Shown: piece after piece, positions 1 to 5,199 of the stretch
Layout of the letters: each line of letters starts with the position of its first letter
Position numbering within the stretch: the stretch's first letter is position 1
Notes under the pieces: generated by a model
Told to the model about the DNA's origin: nothing
The model's database searches: none
What the model saw: the letters and a program-made list of their open reading frames with translations, nothing else
Program-made: the position numbers and the translations under genes
Assembly: GCA_026389255.1 (NCBI GenBank)
Contig: JAPLIF010000119.1
Location: forward strand, 1-8,477
Reading direction: 5' to 3'
Length of the DNA: 8,477 nucleotides
Source of the DNA: Cyanobacteriota bacterium
GTDB lineage: Bacteria; Cyanobacteriota; Cyanobacteriia; PCC-6307; Cyanobiaceae

Positions 1-262
1 GGAACCGCTGCCCAAGGAGCGCCCGGAGGTGATGTTCGTCGATGGTTTGCCGGTGCTGAACCGACGGCAAGCCGGCCAGCCGCGGGTGGAAACCTGGCCC
101 ACACCGGCCCTCACCCTGCCCCTGGCCAGCCCAGGGCGCCGGGGAGAGGACCGCCTGCGCCTGCGCTTCAGCATCGATGCCAACGGCCAATTGCTCCTGG
201 AGGCGGAAGATTTGTGCAGCGCCGGGCAGCATGGGCCCCTCTGCCTGGGTCCGGTGCGCTGA
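1..262 (+). CDS. Hsp70-family (DnaK-like) chaperone, C-terminal fragment
   Basis: The reading frame is open from the window edge (first full codon at 2) to TGA at 260-262, so only the last 86 residues are visible and the start lies outside. Near the end the protein reads RLRLRFSIDANGQLLLEAEDL-like sequence, matching the Hsp70 substrate-binding beta-sandwich pattern in which a hydrophobic strand is followed by F-x-I-D-x-N-G and an alternating hydrophobic strand ending in x-A-x-D. The chain stops about 17 residues later, so the alpha-helical lid and C-terminal tail of canonical DnaK are absent. This suits the divergent short Hsp70-like proteins of picocyanobacteria rather than the main DnaK. 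The ATPase domain would be upstream. The next gene starts 58 bases later on the same strand, so the two are probably co-transcribed. The family call is fairly safe; the exact paralogue is not. Confidence 0.72.
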   Translation, partial: EPLPKERPEVMFVDGLPVLNRRQAGQPRVETWPTPALTLPLASPGRRGEDRLRLRFSIDANGQLLLEAEDLCSAGQHGPLCLGPVR

Positions 263-320
263 CTCCCCAGCCGCCGCTGCAAAGCGACCATGGAAGCTGC
301 CCGATCGTTAGCCGCCGTCC

Positions 321-1052
321 ATGGACAGGAAGGGTTCCCACGCTGAGCCAACGGCCTCCCCTAATCCCCAACGCCGGTGGAGGGTCGTGGGGCTTGGCCT
401 GGGCCTGGCGGCGGTGGGGCTGGTGATGGCGCTGCATCCCCAGTCCCCCAGCCGCCGCCCGGCCCCCCCTCCAAGCCAAAAGCCATGTTGGCCCGGGGGC
501 CCCTGCCCCGCAACCAGCACCACTACGACCGGCACCACTGCCACCAAGGCGACGGCCACCCTGCGGCAGGAGGCCCTGCGCCACTTCAACCAGGGAGATC
601 CGGAGGGGGCCGTGGCGGCCCTCGCCCGCCTCGGTCAAACCCAACCAACCGAAGCAGCCGCGCTGCAGGAAGCGCTGAGCAGCAACTGGAATCGCAACCG
701 ACTGGAGGCCGCCCGGGCCGAACGACAGGCCGCCATGGGCCATTGGTGGGAGGCGCTCGATGCCCTCAACCGCCTGGACCACCCCTGGTGGCAACGGCAT
801 AGCCAGGCGCTGCGCCGTCGGGTGGAGCAGGGGGCTGCGGCCCTGGACCAGGAGCATCACCAACACAGCCACGGCCCTGACCCCGCAGGAGTGCCCACCG
901 AGCGGCTCGATGCCGAAATCCGGAAGCGCCTGCAGCTTGGCCTGCCCCAGTGGCAGGCTTTTAAGCAGGGCTGTAATGCCGCGGGTGGCGAGGTGCTGGA
1001 AGAGGGTCCGGAAGTGAACTGCATACCCCGCAAGGGTCAGCAGCGGCCATGA
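321..1052 (+). CDS. Single-pass membrane protein with TPR-like region and C-terminal cysteine pair, function unknown
   Basis: A 243-residue protein that I do not recognise as a named family. The ATG at 321 is the likely start because an in-frame TAG lies at 309-311. Visible parts in order: a basic N-terminus; one hydrophobic segment at about 21-38, suggesting a membrane anchor; a Pro-rich then Thr-rich linker (about 42-80) with Cys56 and Cys62; a helical Ala/Leu/Arg-rich region (about 81-170) whose beginning resembles a tetratricopeptide repeat (A-x-x-H-F-N-x-G-D-x-x-G-A-V); a His-rich stretch near 179-184; and a C-terminal segment with Cys218 and Cys234 in a C-x-A-x-G-G...V-N-C arrangement. 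It sits between an Hsp70-like gene and ftrV and overlaps ftrV by 4 bases (ATGA) if ftrV starts at 1049, suggesting co-translation. A protein-interaction role is plausible from the TPR-like helices; nothing more specific is supported. Confidence 0.75.
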   Translation: MDRKGSHAEPTASPNPQRRWRVVGLGLGLAAVGLVMALHPQSPSRRPAPPPSQKPCWPGGPCPATSTTTTGTTATKATATLRQEALRHFNQGDPEGAVAALARLGQTQPTEAAALQEALSSNWNRNRLEAARAERQAAMGHWWEALDALNRLDHPWWQRHSQALRRRVEQGAAALDQEHHQHSHGPDPAGVPTERLDAEIRKRLQLGLPQWQAFKQGCNAAGGEVLEEGPEVNCIPRKGQQRP

Positions 1053-1303
1053 CAGGATTGCCCGAGCGCGAAGACCATCGATTCATGCAGGCAGGCGACC
1101 AGGTCAGGGTGAGCAGCAATGTGGTGGTTTACACCCATCCAGAACATCGGGGCGCGGCCTATGACCTTCAGGGTCAGCAGGGAGAAGTGGTCCAGGTGCT
1201 GGAAGACTGGAAGGGGCGACCCATTAGCCCAACCCTGCCGGTGATCGTGGCCTTCGGCCGTTTCCGTGCCCATTTCCGAGCCGACGAGCTCTCGCCCCTC
1301 TGA
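1049..1303 (+). CDS. ftrV: Ferredoxin-thioredoxin reductase, variable (alpha) subunit
   Basis: An 84-residue protein with the recognisable FtrV sequence: G-D-Q-V-R-V, then V-V-V-Y-T-H-P-E-H-R, Y-D-L-Q-G-Q-Q-G-E-V, G-R-P-I-S-P-T-L-P-V and the terminal F-R-A-H-F-R-A-D-E-L. FtrV is a small SH3-like beta-barrel that pairs with the catalytic 4Fe-4S subunit FtrC. The heterodimer passes electrons from photoreduced ferredoxin to thioredoxins in the cytosol, controlling Calvin-cycle and other enzymes. FtrC is not in this window, which is usual because the two genes are often unlinked. Two starts are possible: ATG 1049, overlapping the upstream stop as ATGA, and ATG 1085, which gives the usual family N-terminus (MQAGDQVRV, 72 residues). 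Neither has a clear Shine-Dalgarno sequence. The gene converges on pyrR with 29 bases between the two stops. Confidence 0.93.
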   Translation: MTGLPEREDHRFMQAGDQVRVSSNVVVYTHPEHRGAAYDLQGQQGEVVQVLEDWKGRPISPTLPVIVAFGRFRAHFRADELSPL

Positions 1304-1332
1304 TACCCCAGGGGGTCGGACCCAGGCGAACC

Positions 1333-1908
1333 TCAGATGGGGGGACTGGGACGAATCAAGTAGACCCCTTCCTCGCCATCGACGGATTGCAGGCAGAGCT
1401 GGATGGTCTCACGGCGCGTGGTCGGTACGACACGACCGCAGAAATCGGGCTGGATGGGGAGTTCGCGATGGCCCCGATCCACCATCGCCACCAGTTGAAC
1501 CCGATGGGGACGTCCCCAGCTCTGCAGGGCCTCAAGGGCCGCCCGAACGGTGCGCCCCGTGAAGATCACGTCATCCACCAGCACCACGTGTCGCCCATCC
1601 AGGCTCACCGGGAGCTGGGTGGCCTCTACCAGTCTTGTGCCGACGCGTTCAAGATCATCGCGATAGAAGGTGGGATCCAGACTGCCGTAGGCCACGGCAT
1701 GGCCGCCAATCAGCTCCAAGCGATCCGCCAGTACCTGGGCCAATGCCACACCGCGGGTCGGGATTCCCAACAGCACGAGGGCTTCGGGATCGACAACAAT
1801 CTCAAGGATCTGCGATGCCAAGCGATCCAGGGTGCGGGATAGTTCAACGCTGGAGAGAATCTGAACGCGGTTCCCAGCCTCTTGCTCCAAATCAGCCGGC
1901 GCAGACAT
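1333..1908 (-). CDS. pyrR: PyrR: pyrimidine regulator / uracil phosphoribosyltransferase
   Basis: From ATG at 1908 (complement) the product is 191 residues, close to the usual 180 or so for PyrR. The frame stays open to 2031, but the extra 41 residues do not resemble the family, so the internal start is preferred. Diagnostic parts: the PPi loop G-I-P-T-R-G at 48-53; L-D-P-T-F-Y-R-D-D-L at 77-86; the type I PRPP-binding signature V-V-L-V-D-D-V-I-F-T-G-R-T at 108-120; and V-A-M-V-D-R-G-H-R-E-L-P-I at about 140-152. PyrR makes UMP from uracil and PRPP and, in Firmicutes and mycobacteria, binds pyr mRNA leaders to lower expression when UMP is high. Whether the RNA-binding role holds in cyanobacteria is not shown here. 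No pyr biosynthetic gene is adjacent. A strong hairpin lies just before the start codon, described separately. Confidence 0.93.
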   Translation of the reverse strand: MSAPADLEQEAGNRVQILSSVELSRTLDRLASQILEIVVDPEALVLLGIPTRGVALAQVLADRLELIGGHAVAYGSLDPTFYRDDLERVGTRLVEATQLPVSLDGRHVVLVDDVIFTGRTVRAALEALQSWGRPHRVQLVAMVDRGHRELPIQPDFCGRVVPTTRRETIQLCLQSVDGEEGVYLIRPSPPI

Positions 1909-1917
1909 AGGGAGCAG

Positions 1918-1940
1918 GGCCTTTGAGCTAAACAAAGGCC
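1918..1940 (-). promoter_or_regulatory. Perfect 8-bp hairpin in the pyrR leader, 9 nt before the start
   Basis: Seen directly: GGCCTTTG (1918-1925) and CAAAGGCC (1933-1940) are exact inverted repeats around a 7-base spacer. Read as pyrR mRNA, they form an 8-bp Watson-Crick stem ending 9 nucleotides before the pyrR ATG at 1908, where ribosomes load. No poly-U run follows, so it does not look like an intrinsic terminator. It could act as an RNA element limiting translation (including autoregulation by PyrR) or as a DNA operator. The conserved loop bases of Bacillus PyrR-binding hairpins are not evident. The structure is clear; the function is inferred. Confidence 0.45.
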
Positions 1941-1969
1941 ATGCTAAGTGGCCCATGTGACCAAAACCT

Positions 1970-1982
1970 GACGCCAGGCGTC
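1970..1982. repeat. 13-bp palindrome in the pyrR-gpmI divergent region
   Basis: GACGCC-A-GGCGTC is an exact inverted repeat with a one-base centre, in the divergent intergenic region between pyrR and gpmI. The tiny spacer favours a dimeric DNA-binding site over an RNA hairpin. I could not match it to a known cyanobacterial operator; it lacks the GTA-N8-TAC pattern of NtcA. It could also be chance in G+C-rich DNA. Confidence 0.25.
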
Positions 1983-2121
1983 CAGAAAGGAGGATTGAGA
2001 AGAGCGGGCTGTAAATTGGCAGCGAATGCAAATTCTTTAAGGAGCGGGCCTTCGGGTGATTTCAGTTCCTTCCCTCAAACAAGCGTCCATCGGCCAAGCA
2101 GGGGTTGATGGCTCGGCATCG

Positions 2122-2946
2122 ATGGCGGTAATCCCGGAACCGAAGGCCAGCCTTGACCCTCAACGCCCCATAGCTCCCGTCGTTCTGGCCATCCTGGATG
2201 GCTGGGGATTCCGAGAAGAAAGCGAGCACAATGCCGTGCGCAGTGCCGATACCCCGGTGATGGATGCCCTTTGGCACGCCTATCCCCATACCCTGATCTC
2301 GGCCAGTGGGGCCGCCGTAGGGCTGCCTGACAACCAGATGGGCAATTCCGAGGTGGGCCATCTCACCATCGGCTGTGGTCGCATCATTCGCCAAGAGCTT
2401 GTGCGGATCAGCCAGGCGGTCCAGGACGGCAGCCTGGCGGCCAATCCGGTGCTCAATGCTGCCGGAGACAACCTGGTGGCCAACGGTGGCCGGCTGCATC
2501 TGATCGGTCTGTGTTCCGATGGAGGGGTCCACAGCCACGTCGAACATCTGGGCGGTTTGCTGCGCTGGGCCGCGGCCAGGGGCCTTAAGGAAATCTGCAT
2601 CCACGCCATCACCGATGGTCGGGATACACCAACCAACAGTGCTCCGAATTTTTTGGCGCGCATTCAGCAACTCATCGATGCGTCCGGCGTCGGCCATCTC
2701 ACCACCCTCTGCGGTCGCTACTGGGCAATGGATCGGGACAACCGTTGGGATCGGACCGAGAAAGCCTATCGACTGCTCACGGAACCCTCGCAACCTTCCC
2801 CTCTATCACCAGCCGAAATTCTGGAAGAGTCGTATAGCAATGGGGTCAGTGATGAGTTCCTTGAACCGGTGCGTTTATCCCCTGAGCTGATCGAGGCGGG
2901 CGACACGATTGCCCGTCGCCATCGCCTTCCCGCCCGAATCCCTTGA
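2122..2946 (+). CDS. gpmI: 2,3-bisphosphoglycerate-independent phosphoglycerate mutase, N-terminal fragment
   Basis: A 274-residue fragment of the enzyme that interconverts 3- and 2-phosphoglycerate in the cytosol. ATG 2122 is preferred: the frame is open from a GTG at 2056, but family homology begins near residue 19 ([12 protein letters not shown]). Active-site residues visible: metal ligand Asp26 in L-D-G-W-G; the catalytic phospho-Ser76 in Q-M-G-N-S-E-V-G-H; His137 in G-G-V-H-S-H; the D-G-R-D motif at 165-168; and Arg199 and Arg205 in [11 protein letters not shown]. Homology stops at Ile263. The last 11 residues ([11 protein letters not shown]) are the wrong reading frame of the downstream part, ending at TGA 2944-2946. 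It is divergent from pyrR and has no clear Shine-Dalgarno sequence. Confidence 0.88.
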   Translation: MAVIPEPKASLDPQRPIAPVVLAILDGWGFREESEHNAVRSADTPVMDALWHAYPHTLISASGAAVGLPDNQMGNSEVGHLTIGCGRIIRQELVRISQAVQDGSLAANPVLNAAGDNLVANGGRLHLIGLCSDGGVHSHVEHLGGLLRWAAARGLKEICIHAITDGRDTPTNSAPNFLARIQQLIDASGVGHLTTLCGRYWAMDRDNRWDRTEKAYRLLTEPSQPSPLSPAEILEESYSNGVSDEFLEPVRLSPELIEAGDTIARRHRLPARIP

Positions 2947-3619
2947 TGGGCTGCTGGGCCAAGTCGTTTCAGAGCAAGGACTGAGGCAATTCCGTACGGC
3001 TGAAACAGAAAAATATCCCCACGTCACCTATTTTATGAATGGCGGCATCGAACAGGCCTTCCCCGGTGAAGATCGCCACCTCGTGCCCTCACCACGGGTC
3101 GCCACCTACGACCAATCGCCGGCCATGTCGGCGGAGAAACTGACCGATCACTGCATCGCTGCCATCCGGAAAGGCATTTATTCCCTGGTGGTGATCAACT
3201 ACGCCAACCCAGACATGGTCGGCCATACCGGCCAGATGCAGGCGACCACCGAAGCCATCACCACAGTCGATGGCTGTATCGGCCGACTTCTGGAGGCCAC
3301 GAACCGCATGGGAGGCACGATGGTGATCACCGCCGACCATGGCAATGCCGAAGTCATGCAGGGACCCGATGGTCGCCCCTGGACCGCCCACACCACCAAC
3401 CCGGTTCCGGTGATTCTGGTGGAAGGCGAACAACGAAAACTTCCTGGCCATGGAACCGATGTGCGCCTACGCGTTCAGGGAGGTCTGTCCGACATCGCCC
3501 CTACCTTGCTGGAAATTCTGGGTCTGCCCAAGCCCGCTAGGATGACTGGAAACTCTCTGATTGAGCCCCTGGGTAGCTCCCAGAGCACTCGCAGCCTGAC
3601 TTCTGCGGCCAGCAGTTGA
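2909..3619 (+). CDS. gpmI: 2,3-bisphosphoglycerate-independent phosphoglycerate mutase, C-terminal fragment
   Basis: About 236 residues in the +1 frame relative to the preceding fragment. It opens with a TTG that is really an internal Leu codon, with no ribosome-binding site, so independent translation is unlikely. It carries the rest of the active site (numbering from 2909): Lys35 in T-A-E-T-E-K-Y; metal ligands Asp102 and His106 in N-P-D-M-V-G-H-T-G; Asp143 and His144 in T-A-D-H-G-N-A-E; and His161 in [10 protein letters not shown]. All of these residues are intact and the frame is clean to TGA 3617-3619, so the locus shows a single lesion and no general decay. secG begins 57 bases downstream on the same strand. 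Confidence 0.88.
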   Translation: MPVAIAFPPESLDGLLGQVVSEQGLRQFRTAETEKYPHVTYFMNGGIEQAFPGEDRHLVPSPRVATYDQSPAMSAEKLTDHCIAAIRKGIYSLVVINYANPDMVGHTGQMQATTEAITTVDGCIGRLLEATNRMGGTMVITADHGNAEVMQGPDGRPWTAHTTNPVPVILVEGEQRKLPGHGTDVRLRVQGGLSDIAPTLLEILGLPKPARMTGNSLIEPLGSSQSTRSLTSAASS

Positions 3620-3632
3620 GATCCAAGTCAGC

Positions 3633-3650
3633 TCCCCACCACCTTGGGGG
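3633..3650 (+). terminator. Weak hairpin between gpmI and secG
   Basis: TCCCC (3633-3637) can pair with GGGGG (3646-3650), one pair being a U-G wobble, around an 8-base loop. TTTC follows. The stem is short and the U-run poor, so at best it is a leaky attenuator between gpmI and secG; it may be chance. Confidence 0.18.
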
Positions 3651-3676
3651 TTTCACCTCCACCACCGAGTCCAACC

Positions 3677-3907
3677 ATGCTGCGCACGATTGTTTCTTCC
3701 GTGTGGATGCTTTCAGCCGCCCTCCTCATCACCAGCGTGCTGTTGCACAGTCCAAAAGGCGATGGCATGGGCGGCCTCTTCTCCACTGGAGGCTCGATGT
3801 TCACGAGTGCCCGTAGTGCCGAAGCCACCCTCAACCGTGTCACCTGGACCCTACTTGGCCTGTTCCTGGGGCTGGCGGTGGTCCTGAGTGCTGGCTGGGT
3901 GGGCTGA
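3677..3907 (+). CDS. secG: Preprotein translocase subunit SecG
   Basis: A 76-residue protein with the SecG plan: a first membrane helix at about 4-23, a loop with S-P-K-G-D-G-M-G-G-L-F followed by Gly/Ser-rich sequence, the S-A-R-S-A-E-A-T-L-N-R-V-T-W segment, and a second membrane helix at about 54-72. SecG associates with SecY and SecE and assists SecA-driven export across the plasma and thylakoid membranes. ATG 3677 is chosen because the upstream extension from 3644 is Pro-rich and unlike the family. It follows gpmI, a pairing I recognise from picocyanobacteria. The next start (msrB, 3912) lies only 4 bases after its stop, so the two are probably translated from one message. Confidence 0.9.
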   Translation: MLRTIVSSVWMLSAALLITSVLLHSPKGDGMGGLFSTGGSMFTSARSAEATLNRVTWTLLGLFLGLAVVLSAGWVG

Positions 3908-3911
3908 ATCC

Positions 3912-4436
3912 ATGGCAGGGAGCAGTCGTCGTTTTGCCTTAAAAGCCCTTTGGGAGCGAGGTCTGGCGCCCTTGATCTCGATTCCTTTTCTAGGGCGACG
4001 AGCCGAGAGTGCGGAAGCCGCAACGCCAGCGAGCACCGACGCCCAGTGGCAACTCAGTGAAGCGGATTGGAAGAAGAGGCTCAGCCCTGCCGCTTTCCAC
4101 GTCCTGAGGCAGCATGGCACCGAGAGACCCTTCAGCAGTGCCCTGTACCAGGAGCAACGGAACGGTCAATATCTCTGTGCCGGCTGCCAGTTGCCGCTAT
4201 TTGCCTCAGGGAGCAAATTCGACAGCCACACCGGTTGGCCCAGTTTCTGGCAACCCCTGGCAAACGCAGTAGTGACCAGCCAGGACTTTCGGCTGATCAT
4301 TCCGCGCACGGAATACCATTGTCGGCGCTGCGGCGGCCATCAGGGACATGTCTTCAACGACGGGCCCCGGCCCACTGGCAAGCGCTACTGCAACAACGGT
4401 GTCGCCCTGAGCTTCCAAGCTTCGAAGTCGGGTTAA
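3912..4436 (+). CDS. msrB: Peptide-methionine (R)-S-oxide reductase MsrB with twin-arginine-like leader
   Basis: A 174-residue protein that reduces methionine-R-sulfoxide in oxidised proteins. Zinc ligands are C89-x-x-C92 and C137-x-x-C140. The core signatures are F-D-S-H-T-G-W-P-S-F at 103-112, G-G-H-Q-G-H-V-F-N-D-G-P at 141-152, and catalytic Cys160 in K-R-Y-C-N-N-G-V-A-L. The resolving-Cys position in the G-W-P-S-F motif is Thr107, pointing to a 1-Cys type enzyme. About 45 residues precede the usual domain. They start with S-R-R-F-A-L-K, a good match to the twin-arginine consensus (S/T-R-R-x-F-L-K), then a modest hydrophobic stretch (about 18-28) and S-A-E-A, a possible signal-peptidase site. 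Export in folded form to the periplasm or thylakoid lumen is therefore inferred; the hydrophobic core is short, so this is not certain. ATG 3912 is chosen over the frame opening at 3888 because it gives a compact leader just after secG. Confidence 0.92.
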   Translation: MAGSSRRFALKALWERGLAPLISIPFLGRRAESAEAATPASTDAQWQLSEADWKKRLSPAAFHVLRQHGTERPFSSALYQEQRNGQYLCAGCQLPLFASGSKFDSHTGWPSFWQPLANAVVTSQDFRLIIPRTEYHCRRCGGHQGHVFNDGPRPTGKRYCNNGVALSFQASKSG

Positions 4437-4561
4437 CAATGGTGCCCCGACGCCATTTGAGCACCCCTTGGACATAAAACAGGGTTGCGGCGGCCAAGCC
4501 AGGGCTGCCATCGGGGCAATGGGGGCAAACTTGGTAAAGTGTTGGAGCACTGACTATAGGC

Positions 4562-4894
4562 ATGGGCAGCCCCATCAACGTAGAAACGTTTCTAGCCAGA
4601 GCCAAGGCCCGTTTCGATCAACATTACGACTACCACGGCATTGTATATAGGAGCTATAAAAGTCCCATTTTAATCCGGTGCAAAACCCACCCCGTCAAGC
4701 CAATAAGTATCACACCTGAGAAGCACCTTCAGACCTCCGGAGGCTGCAAATTTTGTCTTCGAGAAAGCCGGATTCGCATGTTGGATCTTGAATTGCTTCG
4801 CGAACCTGCCGTTCGTCCCGAGACCCTCAGTGATGCCCTACCCATGAAGGAGGCAAAAGCACGGGTGGGATCGGTCCCTCCACGGCGTGATTGA
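4562..4894 (+). CDS. Small DUF723-like treble-clef zinc-finger protein
   Basis: A 110-residue protein. Its first 70 residues follow the DUF723-type pattern found alone or fused to homing-type nucleases: F-x-x-R-A, then H-Y-D-Y-H near 21-25 (family H/G-x-x-Y-D-Y), a Tyr, a basic strand with I-R-C-K-T-H at 38-43, and K-H-L-Q-T-S-G-G-C-K-F-C at 54-65. C40, H43, C62 and C65 form a probable zinc site. No nuclease domain follows; residues 71-110 are a short charged tail of unknown role. Codon and base use differ from the neighbours (by hand, 4621-4680 is 40% G+C against 67% for 5281-5340), suggesting acquisition by transfer. A 125-base gap separates it from msrB. A role in nucleic-acid binding is inferred from the family; it may be a truncated relic. 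Confidence 0.62.
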   Translation: MGSPINVETFLARAKARFDQHYDYHGIVYRSYKSPILIRCKTHPVKPISITPEKHLQTSGGCKFCLRESRIRMLDLELLREPAVRPETLSDALPMKEAKARVGSVPPRRD

Positions 4895-4895
4895 G

Positions 4896-4991
4896 ATGGC
4901 CCCTCCCGGCCCCGGTGGTGTCGGTGCCGATGGGGAAACGGGGCCAAAGCGTTCCACCCGCTCCGAAGCCCTGGGCCCTTTACCGCCATGA
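4896..4991 (+). CDS. Possible 31-codon Pro/Gly-rich peptide
   Basis: An ATG at 4896, two bases after the DUF723-like stop, opens 31 codons to TGA at 4989-4991. The peptide is Pro/Gly-rich at first (MAPPGPGGVGADGE) and then basic. There is no Shine-Dalgarno sequence and no family I recognise. It may be chance in G+C-rich sequence; its immediate adjacency to the previous gene is the only argument in its favour. Confidence 0.15.
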   Translation: MAPPGPGGVGADGETGPKRSTRSEALGPLPP

Positions 4992-4993
4992 TG

Positions 4994-5007
4994 GGAGGTG
5001 AACCTCC
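4994..5007 (+). promoter_or_regulatory. Shine-Dalgarno-containing hairpin upstream of a small ORF
   Basis: GGAGG (4994-4998) and CCTCC (5003-5007) form a 5-bp all-GC stem with a TGAA loop. The left arm with the loop, GGAGGTGA, is a near-perfect Shine-Dalgarno sequence, the strongest I noticed in a window where most genes lack one. It lies 18 bases from ATG 5019, further than usual, so if used it would need the intervening RNA to fold or a different start. A fold that hides the site suggests translational control, but this is inference. Confidence 0.3.
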
Positions 5008-5018
5008 ACGGCTGTTTG

Positions 5019-5132
5019 ATGGAGCCCCAGCAGAACCGCCGGCCCAGCTGGCTCAACTGGCTGATCCTGGCTGCTTTTCTCTGGTCGTCCTGGCAGTTGG
5101 CCGGCCTCTGGATGGCCCGGCTCCATGGCTGA
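5019..5132 (+). CDS. 37-residue Trp-rich single-helix membrane peptide
   Basis: ATG 5019 opens 37 codons to TGA 5130-5132. The peptide has a basic N-terminus (Q-Q-N-R-R-P-S) followed by one hydrophobic stretch at about 11-33 with five tryptophans (W-L-N-W-L-I-L-A-A-F-L-W-S-S-W...W), and a short basic tail. That is the layout of a small inner-membrane protein. An in-frame GTG at 4998 would add 7 residues. It precedes the dehydrogenase start (5200) by 67 bases and may be co-transcribed with it. I do not recognise a family. It could also be the surviving N-terminal anchor of a larger protein. The competing frame at 4988-5173 is Pro/Ala-rich and less protein-like. Confidence 0.4.
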   Translation: MEPQQNRRPSWLNWLILAAFLWSSWQLAGLWMARLHG

Positions 5133-5199
5133 GCCCCCAGCGGCAGCCCCCCGTGCCACGCCATCGCGGATAATTAGCCCTTATTGCGATGCCCTGCCC

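Larger units (their letters stand above)
2122..3619 (+). pseudogene. gpmI: gpmI locus with internal deletion and frameshift (whole locus)
   Basis: The two flanking reading frames together encode one cofactor-independent phosphoglycerate mutase, but the middle is missing. The first frame is homologous up to G-D-T-I (ending near 2908), where the family continues with a conserved C-F-N-F-R-P-D-R-A-R-Q block and then V-T-F-T-Q-Y-D. Here the sequence jumps, with a frame change, to P-V-A-I-A-F-P-P-E at 2912. In the Bacillus stearothermophilus enzyme, Arg264 and the active-site Lys336 lie 72 residues apart. Applying that spacing, about 45 residues are missing, roughly 134 or 137 bases (the length must be 3n+2 to give this frame change). 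The lost block carries substrate-binding Arg261 and Arg264, so neither fragment should be active. It could be a true pseudogene with a second copy elsewhere, or a sequencing, assembly or cloning deletion. Restoring the segment would give about 540 residues, the normal cyanobacterial length. Confidence 0.85.

Noticed and set aside
168..872. Long minus-strand frame opposite the TPR-like membrane protein gene
   Set aside because: It is antisense to a better-supported gene, low in complexity (Gly/Ala/Arg runs), without family motifs, and typical of spurious frames in G+C-rich DNA.
1304..1332. GGGTC-G-GACCC repeat between the ftrV and pyrR stops as a bidirectional terminator
   Set aside because: Five-base arms with a one-base centre and no T-tract on either strand; likely chance in G+C-rich sequence.
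1909..2031. 41-residue N-terminal extension of PyrR
   Set aside because: Not similar to the family and it would run through the inverted repeats; the 191-residue form starting at 1908 has the normal length.
2062..2793. 243-codon minus-strand frame opposite gpmI
   Set aside because: It lies antisense to unmistakable phosphoglycerate mutase sequence and shows no recognisable domain.
2900..2946. Programmed ribosomal frameshift joining the two gpmI frames
   Set aside because: A frameshift would restore the frame but not the roughly 45 conserved residues that are absent, and no slippery heptamer is visible.
4531..4560. Promoter-like TTGGTA...TATAGG before the DUF723-like gene
   Set aside because: The -10-like box ends one base before the ATG, so transcription would start inside the coding region.
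4437..4605. Minus-strand hydrophobic peptide (L-A-A-A-T-L-F-Y-V-Q-G) upstream of the DUF723-like gene
   Set aside because: The hydrophobic part has no start of its own, needs a frame change to join a plausible N-terminus, and runs into msrB antisense sequence.
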